Source: Mesorhizobium sp. M1E.F.Ca.ET.045.02.1.1
GTDB lineage: Bacteria; Pseudomonadota; Alphaproteobacteria; Rhizobiales; Rhizobiaceae
NCBI RefSeq assembly: GCF_003952485.1
Contig: NZ_CP034447.1
Span: 5,284,501 to 5,348,500 of the forward strand
Reading direction: 5' to 3'
DNA: 64,000 nucleotides
In this document: positions 12,182-19,736 of the stretch, one piece after another
Position numbering within the stretch: position 1 is the stretch's first letter
Layout: every line of letters starts with the position of its first letter
Position numbers and translations under genes: made by a program
The notes under the pieces: generated by a model
What the model was told of the DNA's origin: nothing
Seen by the model: only the letters and a program-made list of their open reading frames with translations
The model's database searches: none

Positions 12182-13312
12182 ATGGCTGCAGCTTTCTCCT
12201 TCAAGCTCATCGCTACCGACGGCAGGGCGCGGCGCGGCCAGATTTCCATGCCGCGCGGCGAAATCCGCACGCCGGCCTTCATGCCGGTCGGCACCGGCGG
12301 CACCGTCAAGGCCATGTATATGGACCAGGTACGCGGCGTCGGCGCCGACGTCATCCTCGGCAACACCTATCATCTGATGCTGCGGCCGGGCGCCGAGCGC
12401 GTGGCGAAACTCGGCGGGTTGCATGAGTTCGCGCGCTGGCCATACCCGATCCTGACCGACAGCGGCGGCTTCCAGGTCATGTCGCTGTCGAAGCTGAGGA
12501 AGCTGACGGAAAAGGGCGTCACCTTCCGCTCGCATATCGACGGCGCGCCCTACGAGATGTCGCCGGAGCGGTCGATCGAGATCCAGGGGCTGCTCGATTC
12601 CGACATCCAGATGCAGCTCGACGAATGCACCGCACTCCCGGCCAAGCCGAAGGAGATCGAGCGCGCCATGGAATTGTCGCTGCGCTGGGCCGAACGCTGC
12701 AAGGCGGCGTTCGGCGACCAGCCGGGCAAAGCGATGTTCGGCATCGTCCAGGGCGGCGACAGCGCCGCGATGCGTGTGCGTTCGGCGCAGGCGCTGAAGG
12801 CGATGGACCTCAAAGGCTATGCCGTCGGCGGCCTGGCGGTCGGCGAGCCGCAGGCGGTGATGCTGGAGATGCTGGAGATCACCTGCCCGGAACTGCCGGA
12901 CGACAGGCCGCGCTATCTGATGGGCGTCGGCACGCCGGACGACATCTTGAAGTCGGTGGCGCGCGGCATCGACATGTTCGACTGCGTGATGCCGACGCGC
13001 GCCGGCCGACACGGCCTTGCCTATACACGCCGCGGCAAGATCAACCTGCGCAACGCCCGCCACGCCGACGATCCACGTCCGCTGGACGAGGAGAGCGACT
13101 GCCCCGCCGCGCGCGACTATTCGCGCGCCTATCTGCATCATCTGGTGCGTTCGCAAGAGACGCTCGGCGCAATGCTGCTCACCTGGAACAACCTGTCCTA
13201 CTATCAGAAGCTGATGCAGGACATCCGAGCCGCGATCGAGGCGCGGGGCTTCGAGGCGCGCGCCGCGGAGATTTCAGATGGCTGGGCGAGGGGCGATATT
13301 TCAACCATCTAG
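12182..13312 (+). CDS. tgt: tRNA-guanine transglycosylase, zinc site degenerate
   Basis: A 376-aa enzyme that exchanges guanine-34 for preQ1 in tRNAs with GUN anticodons. The start at 12182 follows AAGGA at 6-7 bases; ATG 12128 inside queA is an alternative. TDSGGFQ (Asp93) and FDCVMPTR (Asp267) carry the expected catalytic aspartates. The usual CxCxxC...H zinc cluster is not intact: by alignment the positions are Ser305, Cys307, Ala310 and Asn336. From memory, related rhizobial Tgt proteins look alike here, so this may be a lineage feature. It forms a unit with queA. Confidence 0.95.
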   Translation: MAAAFSFKLIATDGRARRGQISMPRGEIRTPAFMPVGTGGTVKAMYMDQVRGVGADVILGNTYHLMLRPGAERVAKLGGLHEFARWPYPILTDSGGFQVMSLSKLRKLTEKGVTFRSHIDGAPYEMSPERSIEIQGLLDSDIQMQLDECTALPAKPKEIERAMELSLRWAERCKAAFGDQPGKAMFGIVQGGDSAAMRVRSAQALKAMDLKGYAVGGLAVGEPQAVMLEMLEITCPELPDDRPRYLMGVGTPDDILKSVARGIDMFDCVMPTRAGRHGLAYTRRGKINLRNARHADDPRPLDEESDCPAARDYSRAYLHHLVRSQETLGAMLLTWNNLSYYQKLMQDIRAAIEARGFEARAAEISDGWARGDISTI

Positions 13313-13376
13313 CCGGACGTCCCGCGATTGACGGACCGACTGCCCGAGAGCAGAGTTGCGCCCTCGGGGATCAGCC

Positions 13377-14102
13377 ATGACCGTGACCTACGACTTTGCC
13401 GGCAAGACGGCGATCGTGACCGGCGGCTCGAGGGGCATCGGCAAGGCCGTGGCTACGCAGTTGGCGCGGTCAGGAGCCGACGTGTGGGTGTGGGATGCCG
13501 ATCCAGCGCCAGTCGACGGAACCAGCAGTCAGACGGTCGATGTGACCAGGGCGGGCGACATAAGGAATGCTCTCAGCGAGGTGGTCGCCACGACAGGCGG
13601 GGTCGACATTCTCATCAACAACGCGGGCTATCTTGGTCCCTACCTTGGCTTCGAGGCCTTCGATCCCGCTGAGTGGCAGCGCATCATCGGGGTCAATCTC
13701 ATCGGAACATTCGAGGTCACGCATCAGGTTCTGCCGGTCATGCGCAAGGCCGCTCGCGGCCGCATCGTCAATATGGGGTCGCTCGCCGGCAAGGAAGGAT
13801 TGCCGAACCTCGCCGCCTATTCGGCCGCAAGCGGAGGCATCATTGCCTTCACCAAGGCCTTGTCGCGCGAGGTCTGCGACACCGATATCCGCGTCAACTG
13901 CGTCGCTCCCGGTCCGATCGATACGGACCTTATCCGGCGACTCGGAAACGAGGTCGTCAGCGACATGGTCGGCGCCAGCCCGCTGAAGCGGCTTGGGGCG
14001 GTGGAAGAGGTCGCGGCGCTGGTTCTCTGGCTCTGCTCCGATGCCGCCAGCTTCAACACCGGCGCGGTCTTTGACATGTCTGGCGGCAGGGCGCGCTACT
14101 GA
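13377..14102 (+). CDS. Short-chain dehydrogenase/reductase with altered YxxxK motif
   Basis: A 241-aa classical-SDR Rossmann protein. It carries the NAD(P) motif TGGSRGIG (16-23), NNAG (81-84), the active-site serine region NMGSLAG and Tyr148 in AAYSAASGG. The lysine expected four residues after the Tyr is Ser152. PGPIDTDL in the C-terminal part closes the substrate loop. The substrate is unknown. An SDR subgroup with YSAAS exists as far as I remember, so loss of activity is not certain. The start at 13377 gives the expected N-terminal length. Confidence 0.85.
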   Translation: MTVTYDFAGKTAIVTGGSRGIGKAVATQLARSGADVWVWDADPAPVDGTSSQTVDVTRAGDIRNALSEVVATTGGVDILINNAGYLGPYLGFEAFDPAEWQRIIGVNLIGTFEVTHQVLPVMRKAARGRIVNMGSLAGKEGLPNLAAYSAASGGIIAFTKALSREVCDTDIRVNCVAPGPIDTDLIRRLGNEVVSDMVGASPLKRLGAVEEVAALVLWLCSDAASFNTGAVFDMSGGRARY

Positions 14103-14111
14103 TTGTCTGGC

Positions 14112-14531
14112 TCACGTGCTGACCGAAGTCGAGGCGCGCAGGCTGCAGCCGGTGATCTTGAAGCTGCCGTCGGGCTGCTGCTCCAGCGTGTAGACCGCCT
14201 CATAGTCCTTGCCGTCGGGGCCGACGATCAGCACCTGCTGGATGATCGAGGCCGGCCCGGTCTGCTCCACCTTGCCGAAGGAATAGGTTTGCGGCTTGCG
14301 CACCGGCGCGTAGCCGTTGGTCACCATGTTCATGAAGGTGTCGACCGTCGGGAAGATGCGCTTCACGTTCGGTGCCGCGAAACTGTAGGCGGTGGCGCCG
14401 TCATCGGCGAGGAAGGCCTTGAGCTGGCTGTCGATGACCGTCTGCGCCGCCTTGATCTCGGCGTCGCCGGCAAAGGCTATGGATGCAAGAAGCATCGGAA
14501 CGAGAGCGAGTGCGAACAAAGCGCGGCGCAT
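14112..14531 (-). CDS. DUF4864 exported protein
   Basis: A 139-aa protein with a signal peptide (about residues 1-21, ending SIAFA) and a mature NTF2-like alpha+beta domain with AQTVIDSQLKAFLADDGATAYSFAAPNVK. That pattern is typical of DUF4864. Role unknown; it probably acts in the periplasm. It is convergent with the SDR gene, 9 bp apart. Confidence 0.78.
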   Translation of the reverse strand: MRRALFALALVPMLLASIAFAGDAEIKAAQTVIDSQLKAFLADDGATAYSFAAPNVKRIFPTVDTFMNMVTNGYAPVRKPQTYSFGKVEQTGPASIIQQVLIVGPDGKDYEAVYTLEQQPDGSFKITGCSLRASTSVST

Positions 14532-14819
14532 GGCCTGACTCCCGAAAATTCACGTTGTGAAGGCGCAGTCTAACATACGCTGGCCGCCCTGCCGTGGTTT
14601 CACCGGCTTCGGAAGATTCTTGCCCGCATCGACGTCTGGTCGGTGCTTGTGACTTGAGGCACGCCGGGCCAATCATCGACGGCAGCCTCGACAGGAGCGG
14701 CATGCCGGCCGCCGAATTGCGGCAAGCGGTCGCCAGGGCCGGCGCCGGCTGATGCTTGAAAGCGGGGCGGCAGTCTGCCAAAAGGGCGCTTATTCGCGTA
14801 TAAGCTCACAGGATCGGCA

Positions 14820-15056
14820 ATGAAGGCATTTTTCGTGCAGATAAAGTGCGATCTGGGCAAGGCCTATGAGGTCGCCAGCGCGCTCGCCGATGCCGAGATC
14901 GCCTCCGAGATCTATTCGACCGCCGGCAATTACGACCTGCTCGCAAAATTCTATGTCGATGACGAGGAAGACGTCGGCCACTTCGTCAATGAGAGGGTGC
15001 AGATTCTGCCCGGAATCAAGGACACCTTCACCATCGTCACCTTCCGGGCATTCTGA
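14820..15056 (+). CDS. Stand-alone Lrp/AsnC ligand-binding (RAM) domain protein
   Basis: A 78-aa protein consisting only of the RAM effector-binding fold: beta-alpha-beta-beta-alpha-beta with MKAFFVQIKCDLGKAYEVA at the start and TFTIVTFRAF at the end. The helix-turn-helix of a full Lrp regulator is absent. Such small proteins form oligomers and may bind amino acids or modulate full-length Lrp partners. It precedes the Anbu operon by about 170 bp; a functional link is not shown. Confidence 0.8.
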   Translation: MKAFFVQIKCDLGKAYEVASALADAEIASEIYSTAGNYDLLAKFYVDDEEDVGHFVNERVQILPGIKDTFTIVTFRAF

Positions 15057-15224
15057 CCGCGCCTGCCTTGCTCGGGCACGAGGCAGCGCCTGACCTCAGC
15101 CCGGCGGCTCTGCCTTAATCTTAGGCAACTTCGACATAACGATCGCCGACGCTCGCCAAATCATCGATTGCGCTTGATTTTCTCCAGCCGGGCCAGTGAA
15201 ATGGTTTCACAGGGGAGTATGCGA

Positions 15225-16637
15225 TTGGCAGCGTTCGACGAAATGGCTCCGGAAGTCTCCGGATTGAGAAGACCATACCAGGCTTACGATCGCTGGCTGA
15301 AGGAACAGGACCCGGCCAGGCTCACCCAGAAAATGCAGGACGCCGAGCGTGTCTTCCGCAAGACGGGCATCACCTTCGCCGTCTATGGCGAACAGGAGGC
15401 CTCCGAGCGGCTGATCCCCTTCGACATCGTTCCGCGCATCATTTCCGGCCAGGAATGGCGCCGGCTGACGCAAGGCATCGAGCAGCGGGTGCAGGCGCTC
15501 AATGCCTTTCTCGACGACATCTACCACCGTCAGGAGATCCTGCGCGCGGGGCGTGTTCCCAAGGAGCTGGTGGCGAAGAATGAGGCCTTCCTGCCCGAGA
15601 TGATCGGTGTGAGGCCGCCGGCCGGCGTCTACACCCACATCATCGGCGTCGACATCGTCCGCATCAGCGAGAACGAATTCTATGTGTTGGAGGACAATGC
15701 CCGCACGCCTTCCGGCGTCTCCTACATGCTGGAGAACCGCGAGACGATGATGCAGCTCTTTCCGGAGCTCTTCCAGCAGATCAAGGTGCAGCCGGTCGAG
15801 AACTATCCGCAGCTGTTGCGCCAGTCGCTCGCCGCGGTGCGGCCGCAGAGCACCAAGGGCGCGCCGACCATCGCCGTGCTGACGCCGGGCAGCTATAACT
15901 CCGCCTATTTCGAGCATGCCTTCCTTGCCGACCAGATGGGCGTGCAACTGGTCGAGGGACAGGATCTGCGCGTGGTCGACGGCCATGTCACGATGCGCAC
16001 CACCGAAGGCTACAAACAGATCGACGTGCTCTACCGGCGCGTCGACGATGCCTTCCTCGATCCGCTGACCTTCCGGCCGGATTCCGCGCTCGGCGTGCCG
16101 GGCATCATGGATGTCTACCGCGCCGGCAATATCACGATCGCCAACGCGCCGGGAACCGGCATCGCCGACGACAAGGCGATCTATTCCTACATGCCCGAGA
16201 TTGTCGAGTTCTACACCGGGCGCAAGGCGATCCTCGGCAATATCCCGACCTGGCGCTGCTCGGAGGCCGACAGCCTGAAATATGTGCTGGAGCACATCAG
16301 CGAGCTCGTGATCAAGGAAGTCCACGGCTCGGGCGGTTACGGCATGCTGGTCGGCCCGGCGGCGACCAAGAAGGAATGTGAGGCGTTCGCCAAGAAGCTG
16401 CAGGCGAAGCCGGCAAACTATATCGCCCAGCCGACGCTGGCGCTGTCGACCTGCCCGATCCTGACCGAAAAGGGCCTGTCGCCGCGCCATGTCGATCTTC
16501 GGCCTTACGTGCTGGTCTCCGACCGCATCCAGCTTGTGCCCGGAGGGCTGACGCGGGTTGCGCTGAAGGAAGGCTCCCTTGTGGTCAACTCCTCGCAGGG
16601 CGGCGGGACGAAGGATACGTGGGTGCTGGATGATTGA
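15225..16637 (+). CDS. Circularly permuted ATP-grasp protein (Anbu operon)
   Basis: A 470-aa protein of the circularly permuted type 2 ATP-grasp family, with family segments VLEDNARTPSGVSYMLENR, NIPTWRCSEA and VIKEVHGSGGYGMLVGP (the ATP-binding part). Genes like this accompany alpha-E and transglutaminase genes and the Anbu peptidase, and the group has been proposed to make or ligate a peptide-like product. TTG 15225 was chosen because AGGGGAG lies 7 bases upstream; ATG 15219 is too close to that site, and 15201 has only a weak one. The stop is followed after 3 bp by a 459-bp inserted element. Confidence 0.87.
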   Translation: MAAFDEMAPEVSGLRRPYQAYDRWLKEQDPARLTQKMQDAERVFRKTGITFAVYGEQEASERLIPFDIVPRIISGQEWRRLTQGIEQRVQALNAFLDDIYHRQEILRAGRVPKELVAKNEAFLPEMIGVRPPAGVYTHIIGVDIVRISENEFYVLEDNARTPSGVSYMLENRETMMQLFPELFQQIKVQPVENYPQLLRQSLAAVRPQSTKGAPTIAVLTPGSYNSAYFEHAFLADQMGVQLVEGQDLRVVDGHVTMRTTEGYKQIDVLYRRVDDAFLDPLTFRPDSALGVPGIMDVYRAGNITIANAPGTGIADDKAIYSYMPEIVEFYTGRKAILGNIPTWRCSEADSLKYVLEHISELVIKEVHGSGGYGMLVGPAATKKECEAFAKKLQAKPANYIAQPTLALSTCPILTEKGLSPRHVDLRPYVLVSDRIQLVPGGLTRVALKEGSLVVNSSQGGGTKDTWVLDD

Positions 16638-16640
16638 GAC

Positions 16641-17099
16641 GAGCGAATAGCGAGTAGCGAGTAGCGAGTAGGGAAAAGAGGGAAATACGACGGCAATCAA
16701 TTCCTACCGAGATCTGATCGTTTGGAAGGCGGCCTTGAAGTTGGCAGTAAATTGCTACTCGGCCACGAAAGGTTTTCCGAACAGCGAAGCATACGGGATG
16801 ACCTCTCAGATACGACGCTCGGCGGCTTCCATCGCAGCGAATGTTGCAGAGGGTCACGGAAGAGAAAGTACAGGAGCCTTTATTCAATTTCTTCGCACGG
16901 CGCAGGGCTCTCTGAAAGAGTTGGAGACCCATCTCATACTGAGTGGAGAGGTGGGATTGATGGTCGAAGCGGAGGTCGCCAGCTTGCTTGGCCAAACTGA
17001 TGAAATCGGGAAAATGCTGCGTTCGATGATCCGGAGCCTGCAACAAAAGTCATGAAGTGCTTCTTCCGCTACTCGCTACTCGCTACTCGCTATTCGCTC
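16641..17099 (+). mobile_element. 459-bp inverted-repeat element carrying a four-helix-bundle gene
   Basis: The two ends are perfect inverted copies of each other: 31 bp at 16641-16671 (GAGCGAATAG then repeated CGAGTAG units) and 17069-17099. Each arm is a run of about four 7-bp units. The trinucleotide GAC lies directly outside both ends (16638-16640 and 17100-17102), a possible target duplication. The element sits between two genes of the Anbu operon. In a transcript the arms would pair into a long double-stranded stem, like the intervening sequences of 23S rRNA that encode the same protein family. Confidence 0.75.
16687..17055 (+). CDS. Four-helix-bundle protein (23S rRNA intervening-sequence type), apparent ACG start
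   Basis: A protein of about 122 aa with the recognisable family pattern: SYRDLIVWKAAL near the N terminus, then GFPNSEAYGMTSQIRRSAASI, NVAEGHGRES and FLRTAQGSLKELETHL. It belongs to the TIGR02436-type four-helix bundle proteins. The conserved SYRDLIVW segment lies upstream of the first ordinary start codon (TTG 16735), and no ATG, GTG or TTG exists in frame before it. A run GAGGG lies just before ACG codons at 16687 and 16690, where homologues have their Met. It is the only gene of the element; function unknown, RNA or DNA binding suspected. Confidence 0.72.
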   Translation, partial: TTAINSYRDLIVWKAALKLAVNCYSATKGFPNSEAYGMTSQIRRSAASIAANVAEGHGRESTGAFIQFLRTAQGSLKELETHLILSGEVGLMVEAEVASLLGQTDEIGKMLRSMIRSLQQKS

Positions 17100-17118
17100 G
17101 ACACCGGAGCAAGCTGAT

Positions 17119-18060
17119 ATGCTTTTGGGCCGCACCGCCAACGGTCTCTACTGGATGAACCGCTATATCGAGCGGGCCGAAAACATGGCGCGCCTTGTTG
17201 ATGCCGGCCTGCGCATGGCGCTGACGCGCACCCAGAACGCGTCCGAGGAATGGAACTCGGTGCTGCTCAGCGCCGGCTCCGACGTTGCCTTCTCGCAGAA
17301 ATACCAGGATTACACCGTCGCCAACGTCTCGGATTTCCTGTTGCGCGACATCTCAAACCCATCGAGCACGATGTCGTCGATCGAGACGGCGCGCAACAAC
17401 GCGCGCATGGTGCGCACCGCGCTGACCCGCGAGACCTGGGAGAGCATCAACGAAGCCTGGATGTCGTTGAAGCGCATTTTGGCAAGGCCGATAGACGAAC
17501 GCGACCTGCCGACCGTGCTCGACGCCATCAAGCGCGAGACGGCGCTGATCCGCGGCTCGTTCTACGGCACGATGCTGCGCAACGAGATTTTCGATTTCTC
17601 GCAGCTTGGCACCTATGTCGAGCGCGCCGACAACACGGCCCGCATCCTCGACGTCAAATACTATGTGCTTTTGCCATCGATCTCCTGGGTGGGCTCGACG
17701 CTCGACAACTATCAATGGGAATCGATCCTGCGCTCGGTGTCGGCGCACCGCTCCTACCGCTGGGTCTACGACGCCGAATACAAGCCGACCAACATCGCCG
17801 ATTATCTGATCCTCAATGTCCGCATGCCGCGCTCGCTCACCTTCTGCTACCGCTTCCTGGCGGAGCATCTGAAGTTCCTCGCCGACGACTATGGCGAGCG
17901 CCATGCCTGCCATGCCACGGCCGAGAAGACACAGGCCATGCTGAGGAAGGGTTCGATCAAGGATATTTTCGATCACGGCCTGCACGAATTCCTGGCCGAA
18001 TTCATTGCCGACAATACAAGACTGGGCGACGAGATCGCACAGGACTACCGGTTTTATTGA
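17119..18060 (+). CDS. Alpha-E domain protein (Anbu operon)
   Basis: A 313-aa, mostly helical protein of the alpha-E family, starting MLLGRTANGLYWMNRYIERAENMARLVDAGLR, with a second related motif LGTYVERADNTARILDVKY near residues 165-185. Biochemical activity is unknown. Such genes sit between a circularly permuted ATP-grasp gene and a transglutaminase gene in many bacteria. Its ribosome site (CCGGAGC) lies outside the inserted element, so translation should survive the insertion even if the upstream mRNA is cut. Confidence 0.88.
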   Translation: MLLGRTANGLYWMNRYIERAENMARLVDAGLRMALTRTQNASEEWNSVLLSAGSDVAFSQKYQDYTVANVSDFLLRDISNPSSTMSSIETARNNARMVRTALTRETWESINEAWMSLKRILARPIDERDLPTVLDAIKRETALIRGSFYGTMLRNEIFDFSQLGTYVERADNTARILDVKYYVLLPSISWVGSTLDNYQWESILRSVSAHRSYRWVYDAEYKPTNIADYLILNVRMPRSLTFCYRFLAEHLKFLADDYGERHACHATAEKTQAMLRKGSIKDIFDHGLHEFLAEFIADNTRLGDEIAQDYRFY

Positions 18061-18081
18061 GCGCTGAAGGGGCAGGGCGCC

Positions 18082-18876
18082 ATGCGGCTCAAGATCACCC
18101 ACCGGACCGAGTATCGCTACGACGCGCCGGTGCAATATCTGCTGCAGCGGCTGCGCCTGCTGCCGCAGAGCGGGCATACACAGACCGTGGCAAGCTGGGC
18201 GATCAAGGTCGACGGCGCGCGTGAGGAAGTGCGTTTCGTCGACCAGTTCGGCAACGACACGCGGCTGGTGAGTGCGGAGGGCGGCCACAACACCATCAAG
18301 GTCGAAGCCTCCGGCGAAGTGATGACGCGCGACACGGCGGGTGTGTCCGGCCCGCATCAGGGTTTCGCGCCGCTCTGGCTGTTCGGTCAGCAGACACCGT
18401 TGACCATCGCCGGCGATGGCATTCGTGAGCTTATTGGCTCCGCCGGCGAGGGGACCGATATCGAGCGACTGCACAGGCTGATGGGCACGATCCGCGAGCG
18501 GGTCGCCTACAGGCCGGGCGCGACCAGCGTCGTAACGCCGGCCGAAGAAGCTCTGGCGCTGAAGAGCGGTGTCTGCCAGGACCACAGCCACATCTTTATC
18601 GCCGCGGCGCGCGCGATGGGTTTTCCCGCTCGCTATGTCAGCGGCTATCTGATGACGGACGCGGCCGTCGAACAGGCGGCGAGCCATGCCTGGGCCGAGG
18701 CGCATGTTCCGGGCCTCGGCTGGGTTGCCTTTGATCCCGCAAACGGTATTTCTCCCGACGAACGCTATGTGAGGGTGGCGACGGGACGCGACTATCGCGA
18801 TGCCGCGCCGGTATCGGGAATTCTGCTCGGTCAAGCGGAAGAGAAGCTTGCCGTCACCGTCACGGTGGAGCAGTAA
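18082..18876 (+). CDS. Transglutaminase-like peptidase family protein (Anbu operon)
   Basis: A 264-aa protein with an N-terminal beta domain (residues 1-110, KITHRTEYRYDAPV) and a transglutaminase-like core. Cys158 lies in SGVCQDHSH and the His in ASHAWAEAH, with an Asp in VAFDPANG, giving the Cys-His-Asp triad. Members act as peptidases or amidases rather than cross-linkers. It begins 21 bp after the alpha-E stop and ends 33 bp before the Anbu gene. Confidence 0.9.
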   Translation: MRLKITHRTEYRYDAPVQYLLQRLRLLPQSGHTQTVASWAIKVDGAREEVRFVDQFGNDTRLVSAEGGHNTIKVEASGEVMTRDTAGVSGPHQGFAPLWLFGQQTPLTIAGDGIRELIGSAGEGTDIERLHRLMGTIRERVAYRPGATSVVTPAEEALALKSGVCQDHSHIFIAAARAMGFPARYVSGYLMTDAAVEQAASHAWAEAHVPGLGWVAFDPANGISPDERYVRVATGRDYRDAAPVSGILLGQAEEKLAVTVTVEQ

Positions 18877-18909
18877 TCTTCGTCAGGATTCGCTGGCTTA
18901 AGAAGACTC

Positions 18910-19641
18910 ATGACCTATTGCGTCGGCCTCAAGATCGATCGCGGGCTCGTGTTCATGTCGGACACGCGCACCAATGCCGGCATGGATTCGATCTCGACCT
19001 TCAAGAAGATGCATGTCTGGGAAGAGCCCGGCGAGCGCGTCATCGTGCTGATGTCGGCGGGCAATCTGGCCACCACACAGGCCGTGGTCAGCCTGCTCGA
19101 CGAGCGTACCAAGGCAGTCGGCGATCGCCACGAGAAGCTGCTCGAAACGCCATCCATGTATCAGGCGGTGCGGCTGGTCGGCGATACGGTGAAGGAAGTG
19201 ATCGCCCATTCGTCGCCCGCCGGCGACAAGGCCGATTCCTATTTCAATGCCTCTTTCATCCTCGGAGGCCAGATCAAGGGCAGTCCACCACGGCTGTTCA
19301 TGATCTATCCCGAGGGCAATTTCATCGAGTCGACCGATGACACGCCATTCTTCCAGATCGGCGAGACCAAATACGGCAAGCCGATCATCATCCGCGCCTA
19401 TGACCGTACGATGAGCCTCGCCGAGACGGTGAAGCTGCTTCTGGTTTCCTTCGACTCGACGTTGAAGTCGAACCTGTCGGTCGGCCTGCCGCTCGACCTG
19501 CTCTTCCTCGAGGAGGACGCCTTCAAGGTCGGCCTCAAGAAGCGGATCGGCCAGGACGACCAATATTACCGCACGATCTCGGATGGCTGGTCCAACGCGC
19601 TGAAGGCGGCTTTCGCCAGCCTGCCGGATTTTCCGGGCTAG
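18910..19641 (+). CDS. Anbu-type (ancestral beta-subunit) proteasome-like peptidase
   Basis: A 243-aa Ntn-hydrolase. After removal of Met1 the N-terminal residue would be Thr2 in MTYCVGLKIDRG, the presumed nucleophile, and SDTRTNAGMD supplies the conserved Asp loop. It belongs to the Anbu/BPH class related to HslV and the proteasome beta subunit; Anbu forms helical or ring assemblies. The substrate and regulator are unsettled. It closes the four-gene set with ATP-grasp, alpha-E and transglutaminase proteins. Confidence 0.9.
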   Translation: MTYCVGLKIDRGLVFMSDTRTNAGMDSISTFKKMHVWEEPGERVIVLMSAGNLATTQAVVSLLDERTKAVGDRHEKLLETPSMYQAVRLVGDTVKEVIAHSSPAGDKADSYFNASFILGGQIKGSPPRLFMIYPEGNFIESTDDTPFFQIGETKYGKPIIIRAYDRTMSLAETVKLLLVSFDSTLKSNLSVGLPLDLLFLEEDAFKVGLKKRIGQDDQYYRTISDGWSNALKAAFASLPDFPG

Positions 19642-19736
19642 GGGCGGCACCCCGTTGCCCTATTCGACATGTTAATCAAAAGTTGGAAAGGTAGGAACAA
19701 CTGACCGGCAAGGCAGTCGGTCGGCCGGGAGCAATC

